In this document: positions 16,846-25,357 of the stretch, in pieces
Position numbering within the stretch: position 1 is the first letter of the stretch
Layout of the letters: each line of letters opens with the position of its first letter
Source: DASSUW01 sp963789005
GTDB lineage: Bacteria; Actinomycetota; Thermoleophilia; Solirubrobacterales; Solirubrobacteraceae
Direction: 5' to 3'
Assembly (NCBI GenBank): GCA_963789005.1
Contig: CAWBIZ010000011.1
Coordinates: 1 to 64,000 of the forward strand
DNA length: 64,000 nucleotides
Position numbers and translations under genes: made by a program
The notes under the pieces: generated by a model
Seen by the model: the letters and a program-made list of their open reading frames with translations, nothing else
Database searches by the model: none
Told to the model about the DNA's origin: nothing

Positions 16846-17517
16846 ATGGACGATCCGCTGGAATCCGTCGGTGCGCTGGGCGCGCTCGGCGATCCCACTC
16901 GCCGCCGCGCGTACGACTACGTCGCCGCGCAAGGGCGCCAGGTCGGCCGCGACGAGGTGGCGGATGCGCTCGGCATCGGGCGCACGCTCGCCGCCTACCA
17001 CCTCGACCGCCTGGCCAAGGAGGGGCTGCTGTCGGTCGCCTACGCGAGGCGATCGGGCCGAACGGGCCCGGGCGCGGGACGGCCCGCGAAGCTCTACGAG
17101 CGCTCCGACCGTGAACTGGCGGTCAGCGTTCCCCCGCGCGACTACGGTCTCGCGGCGCGACTGCTCGCGCACGCCGCGGCGCATGACGAGGACGGGACAA
17201 CGCGGCGTGCCCTGCGCGGCGCCGCCGAGGCGCTCGGCCGCGAGATCGCCGCCACCGCGCCCGCACAGCTCGACGTTGAGCGACTGCTGCGCGAGCGCGG
17301 CTACGAGCCTTACGAGGACGACGCCGGCGTCGTCCGCCTGCGCAACTGCCCCTTCCACGCCGTCGCCCAAAGCCACCCCGAGGTCGTCTGCGACATGAAC
17401 CTCAGCCTGCTCGGATCGATCCTGACGGGCCTTGACGCCGACGTCGAGGCCGTGCTCGAACCGGGGCCTGGGCGCTGCTGCGTCGCGATCAAGCCCGTGC
17501 GGGAGACCGAAGAGTGA
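16846..17517 (+). CDS. Winged-HTH regulator with C-terminal cysteine cluster (COG2345/SufR-like)
   Basis: The 223-residue protein starts with an ArsR/DeoR-like winged helix (ALGDPTRRRAYDYV, then DEVADALGIGRTLAAYHLDR). The C-terminal half carries NCPFHAVAQSHPEVVCDMN and ends with CC: Cys168, Cys182, Cys211, Cys212, with His171 and His177. This arrangement resembles the iron-sulfur-binding SufR-like family, in which cluster state controls DNA binding. The gene is divergent from the six-gene redox operon and overlaps its own likely operator region, so it is the probable repressor of that operon. Cofactor identity is inferred, not shown. Confidence 0.82.
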   Translation: MDDPLESVGALGALGDPTRRRAYDYVAAQGRQVGRDEVADALGIGRTLAAYHLDRLAKEGLLSVAYARRSGRTGPGAGRPAKLYERSDRELAVSVPPRDYGLAARLLAHAAAHDEDGTTRRALRGAAEALGREIAATAPAQLDVERLLRERGYEPYEDDAGVVRLRNCPFHAVAQSHPEVVCDMNLSLLGSILTGLDADVEAVLEPGPGRCCVAIKPVRETEE

Positions 17518-17521
17518 GTGC

Positions 17522-17800
17522 TCAGCGATCGTCCTCACCCGCCAAGCGCTCGAGGCGAGCCCCGTAGAAGTAGGACGCGGTCAGCGCCAGGAGCGAGCCG
17601 GGGACCGGCCACAGGGCCTCGCTCCATCCGGGCGGATTGTCGACCGGGATCCCGGGAACCGGCAGCACGTATCCGGAAGCCAGAGCGCCGAGCAAGGCGG
17701 CCAGGAACGCGCCGATGATGCCGCCCCAGAAACGGTCGGGAACCAGCACCGCGAAGTGCCAGACCGCGATGCCGACCATGGCCCACACGAGGATGCTCAC
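17522..17800 (-). CDS. Small integral membrane protein
   Basis: The 92-residue product has hydrophobic segments at about residues 1-18, 27-45 and 65-82, linked by a Pro-rich loop (PVPGIPVDNPPG). I do not recognise the family. The GTG at 17800 is used because GAGG lies seven bases upstream and the hydrophobic sequence starts directly; the frame upstream is arginine-rich shadow. It is convergent with the HTH regulator, with only four bases between stops. Confidence 0.6.
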   Translation of the reverse strand: MSILVWAMVGIAVWHFAVLVPDRFWGGIIGAFLAALLGALASGYVLPVPGIPVDNPPGWSEALWPVPGSLLALTASYFYGARLERLAGEDDR

Positions 17801-18063
17801 GAGACGCCTCGCCCGCCTGCCGTGAGCTCGCGGTAGAACACAGGACCCCTTTCTCGACGTTCGACGACTGAGGCCACAGCGTGCCGCCGGCTCGTGGTAC
17901 AGCCCATTGGGTGCGCAGTCCATTCGCTGCTCGTCAGGAGCCCATGCCGCGGTCGATGACGATGCGCATGGAGCGCTGGAAGCGGCAAGATGCGGTTGCG
18001 ACCTCATCGCCGGCATCGCGCGGCGCGGCGATGGTGTCCGGCATGGACGCACATCGCATCGCC

Positions 18064-18588
18064 ATGCCCACTTCGCGCGAGGTCCCGCCGACGGGTGCCG
18101 TCATGTCACGCGCTGAGTACGCCGCGCTCGTGCGCGAGCTCGAGAGCTTGCGCGCAGCGCATCGCAGCGAGCTGGCGCAGCGGCTTCATGATGTCCGGAC
18201 GCATGGCACCACCAGCGACGACGACGATCGGCTCGCCGTGCTGGAGGAGGCGGCGATCGACCGCGCGCGGATCGCTCAGCTCGAGGATCTCGTCCGATGC
18301 GCGACCGTGCTCGACGACGACGCCGCGTTCGACGGCGCAGCCGGGCTGGGCTCGACCGTCGAGGTGGCCGACGAAGCCGGCCGCACGACGAAGTACCGGC
18401 TGGTCGGACGACGCACGTCTGAGTCCGGGGCACACGAGGTGTCCCTCGGGTCGCCCGTCGGGAAGGCGCTCGTCGGCGCCCGGACCGGCGATGTCGTCCA
18501 CGTCGGCCTCCCGAACGGCCGCGACCGCAGCCTAACCGTGCTCGACGTCAGCGCCGGCGCGATGCATCTCCTCGCCAACGCTGCGTGA
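18064..18588 (+). CDS. GreA/GreB-family transcript cleavage factor-like protein
   Basis: About 174 residues. The N-terminal part is a coiled coil (MSRAEYAALVRELESLRAAH then a long charged helix), and the C-terminal part is a GreA_GreB/FKBP-like domain (LGSTVEVADEAGRTTKYRLV, then SPVGKALVGARTGDVV). This matches actinobacterial GreA-like proteins that act at the RNA polymerase secondary channel. The acidic coil tip (TSDDDDR) is present. The start is uncertain: ATG at 18043, 18064 or 18103 are all in frame and none has a strong Shine-Dalgarno. The gene is followed directly by a DUF488 remnant. Confidence 0.7.
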   Translation: MPTSREVPPTGAVMSRAEYAALVRELESLRAAHRSELAQRLHDVRTHGTTSDDDDRLAVLEEAAIDRARIAQLEDLVRCATVLDDDAAFDGAAGLGSTVEVADEAGRTTKYRLVGRRTSESGAHEVSLGSPVGKALVGARTGDVVHVGLPNGRDRSLTVLDVSAGAMHLLANAA

Positions 18589-18592
18589 CCCC

Positions 18593-18790
18593 ATGTCGGT
18601 CAGGGCCAAGCGCAGGCGACGGCTACCGGGTCCTCATCGACGGCATCTGGCCCCGAGGCATCACACGCGAGCGGGCCGCCGTCGACGAGTGGGGGCGCGA
18701 GCTCGCGCCCAGCACGCAGCTGCGCCGGTGGTACAGACACGAGCCGGACCGCTTCGAGGAGTTCGCTGATGACCGCTACCTCCTCGCGCT
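18593..18790 (+). pseudogene. DUF488 (YeaO-like) remnant, frameshifted and 3'-truncated
   Basis: The ATG at 18593 opens MSVRAKR, the usual DUF488 start, but the frame shifts after about eight codons. The family core then continues in another frame: GDGYRVLIDGIWPRGITRER and APSTQLRRWYRHEPDRFEEF. The C-terminal third (the usual beta-strand ending in GPVTLLYAA) is missing. After about 18790 the sequence is antisense to the repeat-peptide gene. So this gene is non-functional both by an N-terminal indel and by loss of its end. DUF488 function is unknown. Confidence 0.7.
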
Positions 18791-18826
18791 CGGCTCGCGC
18801 GGCTCGGGCCAATCCGGAGTGCTCTG

Positions 18827-19018
18827 CTACCTAACCTCGTCGTATCCCGTTGCGAAGCTCCCGCGGCGGAGCTTGCTCGGCGCTCGCGGGAGTTGCTCGA
18901 TTCCTTCGCTGAAGCGTCCCCTGCGCAGCTCGTGGTGTGGGCGCTGCTCGATTCCCTCGCTGAAGCGCCCGATGTGCTGTTGTCCAACAGCGCCTTGGGT
19001 CTTCGTTCGGTCGTTCAT
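18827..19018 (-). CDS. Small repeat protein with GRFSEGIE units
   Basis: The 63-residue product contains three imperfect repeats: GRFSEGIEQ, GRFSEGIEQ and GSFATGYDE, spaced by LPRAPSKLRR-like linkers. At DNA level this is a tandem of near-identical segments (18890-18930 versus 18945-18975). The ATG has a near-perfect GAAGGAGG five bases upstream, the strongest ribosome-binding site in this part, so translation is very likely. I recall similar 'RGRFSEGIE' small proteins in high-GC actinobacteria, without known function. There is no signal peptide or membrane segment; the protein is charged and probably disordered. It faces the truncated DUF488 gene. Confidence 0.7.
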   Translation of the reverse strand: MNDRTKTQGAVGQQHIGRFSEGIEQRPHHELRRGRFSEGIEQLPRAPSKLRRGSFATGYDEVR

Positions 19019-19189
19019 GAGTTCCTCCTTCGGTGAACCCGCGGTCCTGCGTGATCCAGTGAGCGCGTCGCGGTCGGATCCGTCTGGCCCCGTTGTGCCT
19101 GGCCGGGCGCGCCCCGGGCGGTACGACGAGGACGGGCAGAGGTGCGCTGGCGGCGAAGGGCGCGACACCGAGCCGAGCACGGTCCTCGT

Positions 19190-19558
19190 TCATCGACAGA
19201 AGTCACCGGGGTCGATGAGGTCGTGTTGGAGCGCCGCCGCGATCGTGTCGGAGTCGGTGATCATGCGCTTCCGGTCGAGGCGCGCGAACTCTGCGGCGAT
19301 CTTCTTCACGCCGCGGTCGAGTTCGCGTTCGAACCGCTGCGCCTCCTGATTGGTCACCTCGACCTCGCGCATGAAGCCACACTCGCCGCACCGGAGACGG
19401 ATCCACCAGTCCGTCTCGCCGAGTTCGTGCCACGACACCGGATTCACGAAGTGGGAGCCGCAGCGCTCGCAGACCCCCAGTCCCCGGTGCGGTAACGGAT
19501 ACGTGGGTCCGGCGAGGCGCCTCAGGAGCGCGCGCACCTTGGTGAGGTTCCGCTGCAT
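19190..19558 (-). CDS. Zinc-ribbon protein of unknown function
   Basis: The 122-residue product has CERCGSHF and RCGECGFMREVE, a CxxC...CxxC zinc ribbon around residues 29-62, followed by a charged helical region (QEAQRFERELDRGVKKIAAE). It resembles small actinobacterial zinc-ribbon proteins but I cannot name a function. The ATG at 19558 begins MQRNLTKVRALLRRL; an earlier start at 19594 is possible. It stands alone, in the same direction as the repeat-peptide gene downstream. Confidence 0.65.
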   Translation of the reverse strand: MQRNLTKVRALLRRLAGPTYPLPHRGLGVCERCGSHFVNPVSWHELGETDWWIRLRCGECGFMREVEVTNQEAQRFERELDRGVKKIAAEFARLDRKRMITDSDTIAAALQHDLIDPGDFCR

Positions 19559-19862
19559 GCCTCTACGATCGCCCGGTGCGCCGCCTGTAACCATGGGCAG
19601 CGCACCTCACATCGCGCCGGGGTAGGCAGTAGAAGCGGAGATCCGTGGGCGCCGACCCCATTGCGAGAGCTACTGGCGAATCTAGACTTGCCAGCATGTC
19701 CGAACGACGCGATCCCGACCCGGAATCGCCCGCATAGAGCCATCGAGAGGTCGCCATCGAGGGATCGGCGTCGACGCGGCCAACGGTTGAGGAGATGGGC
19801 GAGTTCTCGTTTCCGGCGAGCGACCCTCCGGCTACCTGGACGTGGGACGTCGAGCGTCCGTT
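19559..19862. other. Intergenic, nothing recognised
   Basis: About 300 bases between the zinc-ribbon gene and a hypothetical gene, both on the minus strand. Arginine-rich open frames here have no domain. The promoter of the zinc-ribbon gene should lie near 19560-19640. Confidence 0.35.
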
Positions 19863-20210
19863 TCACGGCTGACCCGTCTCGCGGCTGACTCGTGCCGGGC
19901 GCCCGCCCTCGGAACGGTCATCGTCGAAACAGTGGCCATCGGCGGCTGCCATCGCGCGGCCGGCTAACGGGCGAGCCGCGGCCGCCGCGCGCTCGGCGTC
20001 GGCGAGAGCGGTCTGAAGGTGCGCATAGCCGAGTCGCATGCGCTCGGATCTCCGTCTCGCCCCCGGGTCCGTGGAGCCCGAGCTCTGCTCGACAGTCCGT
20101 GCGGTCGTCTGCTCCAGATCGGCTGCTGCCCAGAGCAACTCACGCAGGGCCGCTTCGATGCAGCCGAGAACGGCGGGGATCGCTCGCGTAGCCTCCGGGG
20201 CGTCGGCCAC
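19863..20210 (-). CDS. Hypothetical helical protein
   Basis: A 115-residue frame is annotated from GTG at 20210, but coding-like sequence (NELYDRGCDLVEAATAIRRV) continues upstream in frame to about 20310, so the true start is probably earlier. The protein is alanine-rich and helical, with AIPAVLGCIEAALRELLWAA in the middle. It resembles the broken gene just upstream (20329-20772; FLPAALECIERIA), suggesting tandem paralogues. No known domain is recognised. Confidence 0.4.
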   Translation of the reverse strand: MADAPEATRAIPAVLGCIEAALRELLWAAADLEQTTARTVEQSSGSTDPGARRRSERMRLGYAHLQTALADAERAAAAARPLAGRAMAAADGHCFDDDRSEGGRPARVSRETGQP

Positions 20211-20328
20211 CCGGCGGATGGCCGTCGCCGCCTCGACGAGATCGCAGCCGCGATCATAGAGCTCGTTGTCCGGTGCGCGAGTCGCGGCGTGCGGGCGGAC
20301 GAGACGGTCATGCCGCGCACCGCCATCG

Positions 20329-20772
20329 TCACGCGGCCTTCGGCGGCGCGGTTCGGTGCTTCCGGCCGGGCATGCTCGCCGGTGCCTCCATCGTCTCGGC
20401 TACGAGATGGCTCGTCCGCGCACAACATGCGGCTGCGGTTCGCAGCGCCGCGGCAGTGTCGTGGATCGAGGCCAGCAATTGGGCCTGCCTCTCGTGTGAC
20501 GGTCCGGCCCCGTCGACGGCTCCGGGCCAATCGGCCGCAGCTCGCGCATACCGCCATGAGATGCTCTCGTGGAGGTCACCGGGCGGGATGAGGGCATGCG
20601 CGGCGGAATCGCATCCGCGACTGAGGGCGTATAGCGATCCGCTCGATGCACTCAAGGGCGGCCGGAAGGAACGCGGCGCATGCTCGATTGCCGGCGCCCT
20701 GCTGGATACGCTCCGCTGCCGATAGCAGCGCGAAGCGAGTCGTGCGCGAGCCTGATTGCGGGGATCGTCCAT
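20329..20772 (-). CDS. Hypothetical helical protein, frameshifted
   Basis: Reading from ATG 20772 (MDDPRNQARARLA), coding-like sequence changes frame twice: ALLSAAERIQQGAG and FLPAALECIERIA are in a second frame, then LIPPGDLHESISWRYARAAA to the end at 20329 returns to the first. The reconstructed length is about 145 residues. It is helical and similar in its middle to the downstream hypothetical gene. No function can be assigned. The frameshifts may be sequence errors. Confidence 0.4.
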   Translation of the reverse strand: MDDPRNQARARLASRCYRQRSVSSRAPAIEHAPRSFRPPLSASSGSLYALSRGCDSAAHALIPPGDLHESISWRYARAAADWPGAVDGAGPSHERQAQLLASIHDTAAALRTAAACCARTSHLVAETMEAPASMPGRKHRTAPPKAA

Positions 20773-20882
20773 GACACCCAGCCTGGTCGCGCAGGCACGC
20801 CCGACATCTATGGGGGCGGGACTGCAAGTCAGCTCGATCAGGACACCCTCGCTGCCCGCCACGCGCGTGGGAAGCTTGATCC

Positions 20883-21868
20883 ATGCGCACGCGGCTGAAC
20901 TCGCTGCCGCTGTTCTGGCGGGTGTTCGGCACTAACGCAGCGGTGCTGGTGCTCGCGTTCCTGGCGCTGGTCTTCGCGCCGGTGACGGTGTCGGTGCCGC
21001 CCGCGGCGATCGAGCTGGTCGTGCTCGCGGTGGGCCTCGTCTGCCCTGCTCACGCTCAATCTGGCGCTGCTGCGGCCGGCGTTCCGGCCGCTCGACGAGC
21101 TCGTCGAGACCATGCGCGGGCACGATCCGCTCTCCCCCGGCAAGCGCGTGCGCGTCGAGCGGCGGGCCGGCGATCGCCGCGCTTGGCGCAGACCTTCAAC
21201 GAGATGCTCGACCGGCTGGAGTCCGAGCGGCGCGACAGCGCTCGCCGGGCGCTGCTCGTTCAGGAGGGCGAGCGCCAGCGGATCGCGCGCGAGCTGCACG
21301 ACGAGGTCGGCCAGACACTCACCGGCGTCATGCTGCAGGTGGAGGGACTGGCCGGGAGGATCCCGGACGAGCTCCAGAGACCAACTCGACGAGCTCCGCG
21401 AGACCGCTCGCCAGGGCACCGAGGAGGTGCGCCGGATCGCACGCCGTCTTCGCCCCGAAGCGCTCGAGGATCTCGGGCTGGAAAGCGCGCTCGCTGCGCT
21501 GGCGGCTGCCATCGGCGAGCAGGCAGAACTACGGATCGAGCGGCGCCTGGAGCCTGCGCTACCGCTCTCCGCAGGAGCAAGAACTGGTCGTCTACCGCAT
21601 CGCACAGGAGGCGCTCACGAACGTCGCCCGGCACGCCGACGCGACCGAGGTGCAGCTCCACCTCGAGCAGACGAACGAGCACGTCAGTCCTGACCGTTCG
21701 CGATGACGGCGCGCGGACTCCCACCGGGACGCCTTCCGGTCCTCGCACGGGATCCGCGGCATGCGCGAACGCGCCATGCTCATCGGAGCCGAACTCACCA
21801 TCGGGGAACCGGCGGCCGGCGGCACCGAGGTCCAGCTGTCGATACCCCTCGAACCGAGAACCGCATGA
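20883..21868 (+). CDS. Sensor histidine kinase, NarL-partner type (frameshifted)
   Basis: Reconstructed across about five single-base shifts, this is a roughly 330-residue kinase. It has two N-terminal membrane helices (near NAAVLVLAFLALVFAPV and AIELVVLAVGLV), a HAMP linker (RPLDELVETMRG, then LAQTFNEMLDRLESE), a HisKA_3 phospho-acceptor segment (ERQRIARELHDEVGQTLTG) and a HATPase_c domain (VVYRIAQEALTNVARHA as N box, GIRGMRERAMLIGAEL as G box). It would phosphorylate the response regulator whose ATG overlaps its stop (ATGA). One shift near 21040 is a missing C in a CCC run. Conserved motifs in every frame suggest sequencing error rather than decay. Confidence 0.75.
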
Positions 21869-22525
21869 CAACCCCACTGAAGACCCGCATCCTCGTCGCC
21901 GACGACCATCCGATCGTGCTGCGCGGACTGCGAATGGTGCTCGACGCCCAACCCGACCTCGAGGTCGTCGCGGAGGCGACCGACGGCGACGAGGCCGTCG
22001 AGCGGGCACTCTCGGACGAGATCCACCTGGCGATCCTCGACATCTCGATGCCGCGCAAGACGGGACTTGCAGGCCGCGCGCGAGATCACGCACCGCAAGC
22101 CAGACGTGCGCGTGCTCATGCTCTCGATGCACGACAACGAGCAGTACCTGTTCGAGGCGATCCGCGCCGGCGCCTCCGGCTACGTGCTCAAGAGCGCCGT
22201 CGACCGCGACCTCGTCGAGGCCTGCCGCGCCGCGATGCGCGGCGAGCCGTTCCTCTACCCAGGCGCCGTACGCGCGCTCATGCGCGAGTACCTCGACCGC
22301 GCGCGCGCCGGCGAGGCGCTGCACAACGAGCTGCTGACACCGCGCGAGGAGGAGATCGTCAAGCTCGTCGCCGAGGCGCACACCAACGACGAGATCGCCG
22401 AGATGCTCTTCATCAGCAAGAAGACCGTCGAGCGCCACCGGGCGAACATCCTCGAGAAGCTCGGCATGCGCGACCGCGTCGAGCTCACCCGCTACGCGAT
22501 CCGCCGCGGCCTCGTGCAACCCTGA
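21865..22525 (+). CDS. NarL-family response regulator (one frameshift)
   Basis: The receiver domain starts MTTPLKTRILVADDHPIVL, with phospho-acceptor Asp in AILDISMPRKTGL. A single extra base near 22066 moves the frame, after which the protein continues as QAAREITHRKPDVRVLML, conserved GYVLKSAVD, and a LuxR HTH (LTPREEEIVKLVAEAHTNDE, KTVERHRANILEKLGMRDR). Reconstructed length is about 219 residues, normal for the family. Overlap of its ATG with the kinase stop makes the pair a coupled two-component system. Confidence 0.78.
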
Positions 22526-22626
22526 CCGCGGGCGGCGCGAGTCGCCGTCAACTGCACCTTGCACGACGGCGACGTGCGGTCGGCACCCCATCGCCGCCGG
22601 CAAGGCAGGCGCCCACACTTCAGCGA

Positions 22627-23194
22627 ATGCTTCGCGTCGCACTCCTGGATGATCACCCGCCGTGCTCGCCGGTTTGCGCCGACTCATCAATCCGAGCCGG
22701 ACCTGACGGTCGCAGCCGTGGCCTCTACCGCCCACGAGCTCGCGCACGAGCTCGACGGCCTGCGTCCCGACGTGCTTGTGCTCGATTACGACCTCGCGCA
22801 CGACGATGGGCTCTCGCATTGCCGGCGCATCAAGAGTCGCCCATAGCCCCCGGCCGTGATCATCTACTCGGCGTATGCGGGCCCGGCCCTGACGCTGGCA
22901 GCGCGTGCCGCGCAGGCCGACGGCGTCGTGGACAAGGCCGAGCCGTGTCCATTCGCTGCTGAATGCGATGCGCCGGGTCGCGAACGGCGAGGTCGTGATG
23001 CCGCCCATCCCTCGCGACGTATTCGAGGCAGCAGTCGCGAAACTCGACGACGAGGACCTGCCGGTGTTCGCGATGCTGCTCGACCGTGAGCCGCAGGATT
23101 CGATCGCGCACGCATTGCGTGTCGACCCGGCGGAGATAGCCGGCGCGCGCAACGGATCGTCGGGCGCCTCCGCCCCGGCTCGGTACCGGCGTAG
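22627..23194 (+). CDS. Response-regulator-like protein (frameshifted)
   Basis: Starting at MLRVALLDDHP the receiver fold can be followed through at least four frame changes: EPDLTVAAVASTAHELAHEL, LRPDVLVLDYDLAHDDGL (phospho-acceptor Asp), VIIYSAYAGPALTLAARAAQ and ADGVVDKAEPVHSLLNAMRR. The C-terminal part (DREPQDSIAHALRVDPAEIA, then RIVGRLRPGSVPA) looks like a short degenerate LuxR-type HTH. Reconstructed length is about 190 residues. It follows the two-component pair in the same direction and may be a third member of that signalling group. Confidence 0.6.
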
Positions 23195-23206
23195 ACGGTC
23201 AGGCGA

Positions 23207-24056
23207 TCAAGGCCGGGCGATATCGGCCGGCAACGCCGCGGGCGGGGTGACGCCGGGCGGCGCGGTGGTGTCCGCGTACTTGTAGCCGATCGCCTCCGTC
23301 GTGAGCACGTCTTTGACGCGCCACTTGTGGACGCCGCCCCCGACCTTGGGGAACGAGAACTCCGTGTCGCCCCAAGCCGGGTCGCCCGCCGGATGCTGGT
23401 TGGCGGGATCCAGCTCGAGCCAGACCTGCCACAGCCGGTCGATGTTGGCGTGGTGCAGCCAGAAAACGGGGTCCAGGCCGGCGGTGAAGAAGGACCCCAT
23501 CCACCCGCTCCGCAGGGGATTGCCCTGGCTGTCGAAGTCGTCGCCGACGAACCGATGGACGGCGCCGTGGGGCGTGCCCTCGAGCAGGCCGCGCTCCGCG
23601 CCGTTGAAGCTCGGGGTCGACCGCTCGCCGCCGCCGAACGTGCTGATGCCGTCGGCTGTGCTGAACCGGTCGGCGTTGAGCGCGTCGATCAGGCTGGGCG
23701 CGAAGTCGGGCAGTCGCCGCCCGCCGTTGGCCGGAGCCGAGCGGTGCCTGGTGTGGAGCGTCCTGGATGGCCAGCTCGAACGCCCGCAGGTACATGCGGT
23801 GCCAGGCCAGGAAGTACCAGCTCCCGTGCTGGCATTTGCTCCACAGCGGGTTGCCGGTGTCCGGCGTGGTGCCGTCGGCCAGCGCGATGCCGTGCATGGC
23901 GGCCAGGAAGCGCCACCCGAGCGGCTCGGACGGCTTGCCGTTCTCAGGGTCCCGGTCGAGCAGGATGCGGACCCCCTTCTCGTAGGCGTCGAGCACGGCC
24001 GGCCAGTCGCCTTCCGCTCGGGTGACGGTCCAGACGTCTTCGCGGATGCGGGTCAT
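23207..24056 (-). CDS. Tyrosinase-family copper oxidase (one frameshift)
   Basis: The start ATG at 24056 follows AGGAGG. The CuA site is visible as MHGIAL, QHGSWYFLAWHRMYLRAFE (three His), and the CuB site as GLDPVFWLHHANIDRLWQVW. The frame shifts once near 23745, where the usual PYWDY stretch is expected; the following segment LPDFAPSLIDALNADRF continues to HRFVGDDF. Reconstructed length is about 282 residues, close to compact bacterial tyrosinases. Such enzymes oxidise phenols to quinones using a dicopper site. No caddie or signal peptide is seen, so the protein should be cytoplasmic or piggy-backed. It is the last gene of a three-gene operon. Confidence 0.78.
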
Positions 24057-24064
24057 GGCTCCTC

Positions 24065-25357
24065 CTAGACGGTGAGCTCGAAGAACGGCTTGCGGCGTTC
24101 GAGAACCTTCACGGTGATCCCCGGGTGCCGGCGTGCGGCCGCCCTGGCCTCGTCGATCGCGGCCTTCATCGCGTCGCGCCTGGTCTCCAGCGTCCGCGCG
24201 GGCGTGCAGTTGAACCAGAGCGTGAACGGCCGTCCGGGGTCCTCGGCGCTGCGCGTCTCGGTGAGCGTCTTGACGACGTCGGGCTCCGGGTTGTGGTGGT
24301 TGCCGTCGGCGCAGAACACGTAGTGGTCCGCGAGGACGGTCCCGGCGAACTCGATGCTGAGATTGGCCGTGGCGCCGTGGTGCTGGACCTTCACGACGTT
24401 GCACCGGAAGTGGCCGTCCACGATCCGGCCCGCCGCCTTAAGGCCGTCGATCAGCTCGGGCTCACCGGCATCCCCCGTTAGCAGGCACGTCCGGCCGTCC
24501 TCTTCGGCGAGCAGCGTGATCGACGCGCGGTTCGGCGGCGTGACGGCGTCGGGATCGGTGTCCTGAATGATCGTGGCCGCCTCGACGAGCGAGCTCACCA
24601 GATGCTCGGCCTCGGCGCGCTCCCGCGCGAAGTCGAACCCGCCGAGCGCGTTGCCGGGCGGCGCGGGGGCGGGGTCCGGCGCCGCGGTGCTCAGCCACTT
24701 GCGCCAGTCCTCGCGCAGCCGCCTGAGGTGCTTCTCGCCGGGCCCGATCACCGTGAGCCGGGTCTTGCCGAGCTTCTCGACGTGCAGCGGGCTCTTGAGC
24801 ATCACGAACTTCTGGTTGCGCGGGATCGGCGTCTTGTGCTCGATGGTCTCCAGCAGCTCGACGCCCTCGGGGATGCTCTCGGCCAGGTTCTCGACCGCCT
24901 CGATCGCCTCGACCGCAGCGCGCGGCACCCGCGAGCGGTCGACCGTCGCCAGCTCGAGACTGTCGCCGACGCGGCTCAGGTAGGCCTCGATCGGCCCCGC
25001 GAGATCGCTGAGCTGCGCGCGCCACGAGTTGTGCCACAGCTTCTTGATCTCCGGCGGCCGGGGCGTGCCGGGCTTGCCGAAGCCGGGGTTGTTCCCGGCG
25101 CCCGTCTGGTGGTCGAAGCGCACCCACTCCTCCACGAGATGCGCGAGCCACAGGATCCCGGAGATGTGGTCGGAGTCGATGTGGCTCACGACGATGAGGT
25201 CGATCGCCTCGTTCGCCGCCGCCATGGCCCGCAGGAACGGCCAGGTCTCCTTCTTGAAGGTGCCGCTCCGACCGCCGTCGACCAGGGCGTGGCGGCCGTC
25301 GCGCGAGGTCAGCAGCAGGCAGTCGCCGTCGGAGGCGAAGAAGACCCTCAGCTTCAT
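24065..25357 (-). CDS. MBL-fold (ComEC/Rec2-like) metallo-hydrolase
   Basis: The 430-residue protein has a metallo-beta-lactamase fold: VDGGRSGTF, the metal motif VVSHIDSDHISG (HxDxDH), and a late KVQHHGATANLS that matches the ComEC-type 'HHG' motif. A middle insert (about residues 95-250) is not shared with simple MBL enzymes. It lacks membrane segments, so it is a stand-alone cytosolic hydrolase, possibly on nucleic acid or nucleotide. The ATG overlaps the stop of the upstream subtilase gene (ATGA), and the tyrosinase start follows its stop by eight bases. Confidence 0.8.
   Translation of the reverse strand: MKLRVFFASDGDCLLLTSRDGRHALVDGGRSGTFKKETWPFLRAMAAANEAIDLIVVSHIDSDHISGILWLAHLVEEWVRFDHQTGAGNNPGFGKPGTPRPPEIKKLWHNSWRAQLSDLAGPIEAYLSRVGDSLELATVDRSRVPRAAVEAIEAVENLAESIPEGVELLETIEHKTPIPRNQKFVMLKSPLHVEKLGKTRLTVIGPGEKHLRRLREDWRKWLSTAAPDPAPAPPGNALGGFDFARERAEAEHLVSSLVEAATIIQDTDPDAVTPPNRASITLLAEEDGRTCLLTGDAGEPELIDGLKAAGRIVDGHFRCNVVKVQHHGATANLSIEFAGTVLADHYVFCADGNHHNPEPDVVKTLTETRSAEDPGRPFTLWFNCTPARTLETRRDAMKAAIDEARAAARRHPGITVKVLERRKPFFELTV

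Noticed and set aside
18885..18985. Direct repeats as a regulatory RNA or protein-binding array
   Set aside because: They are explained by the repeated GRFSEGIE units of the small protein on the minus strand.
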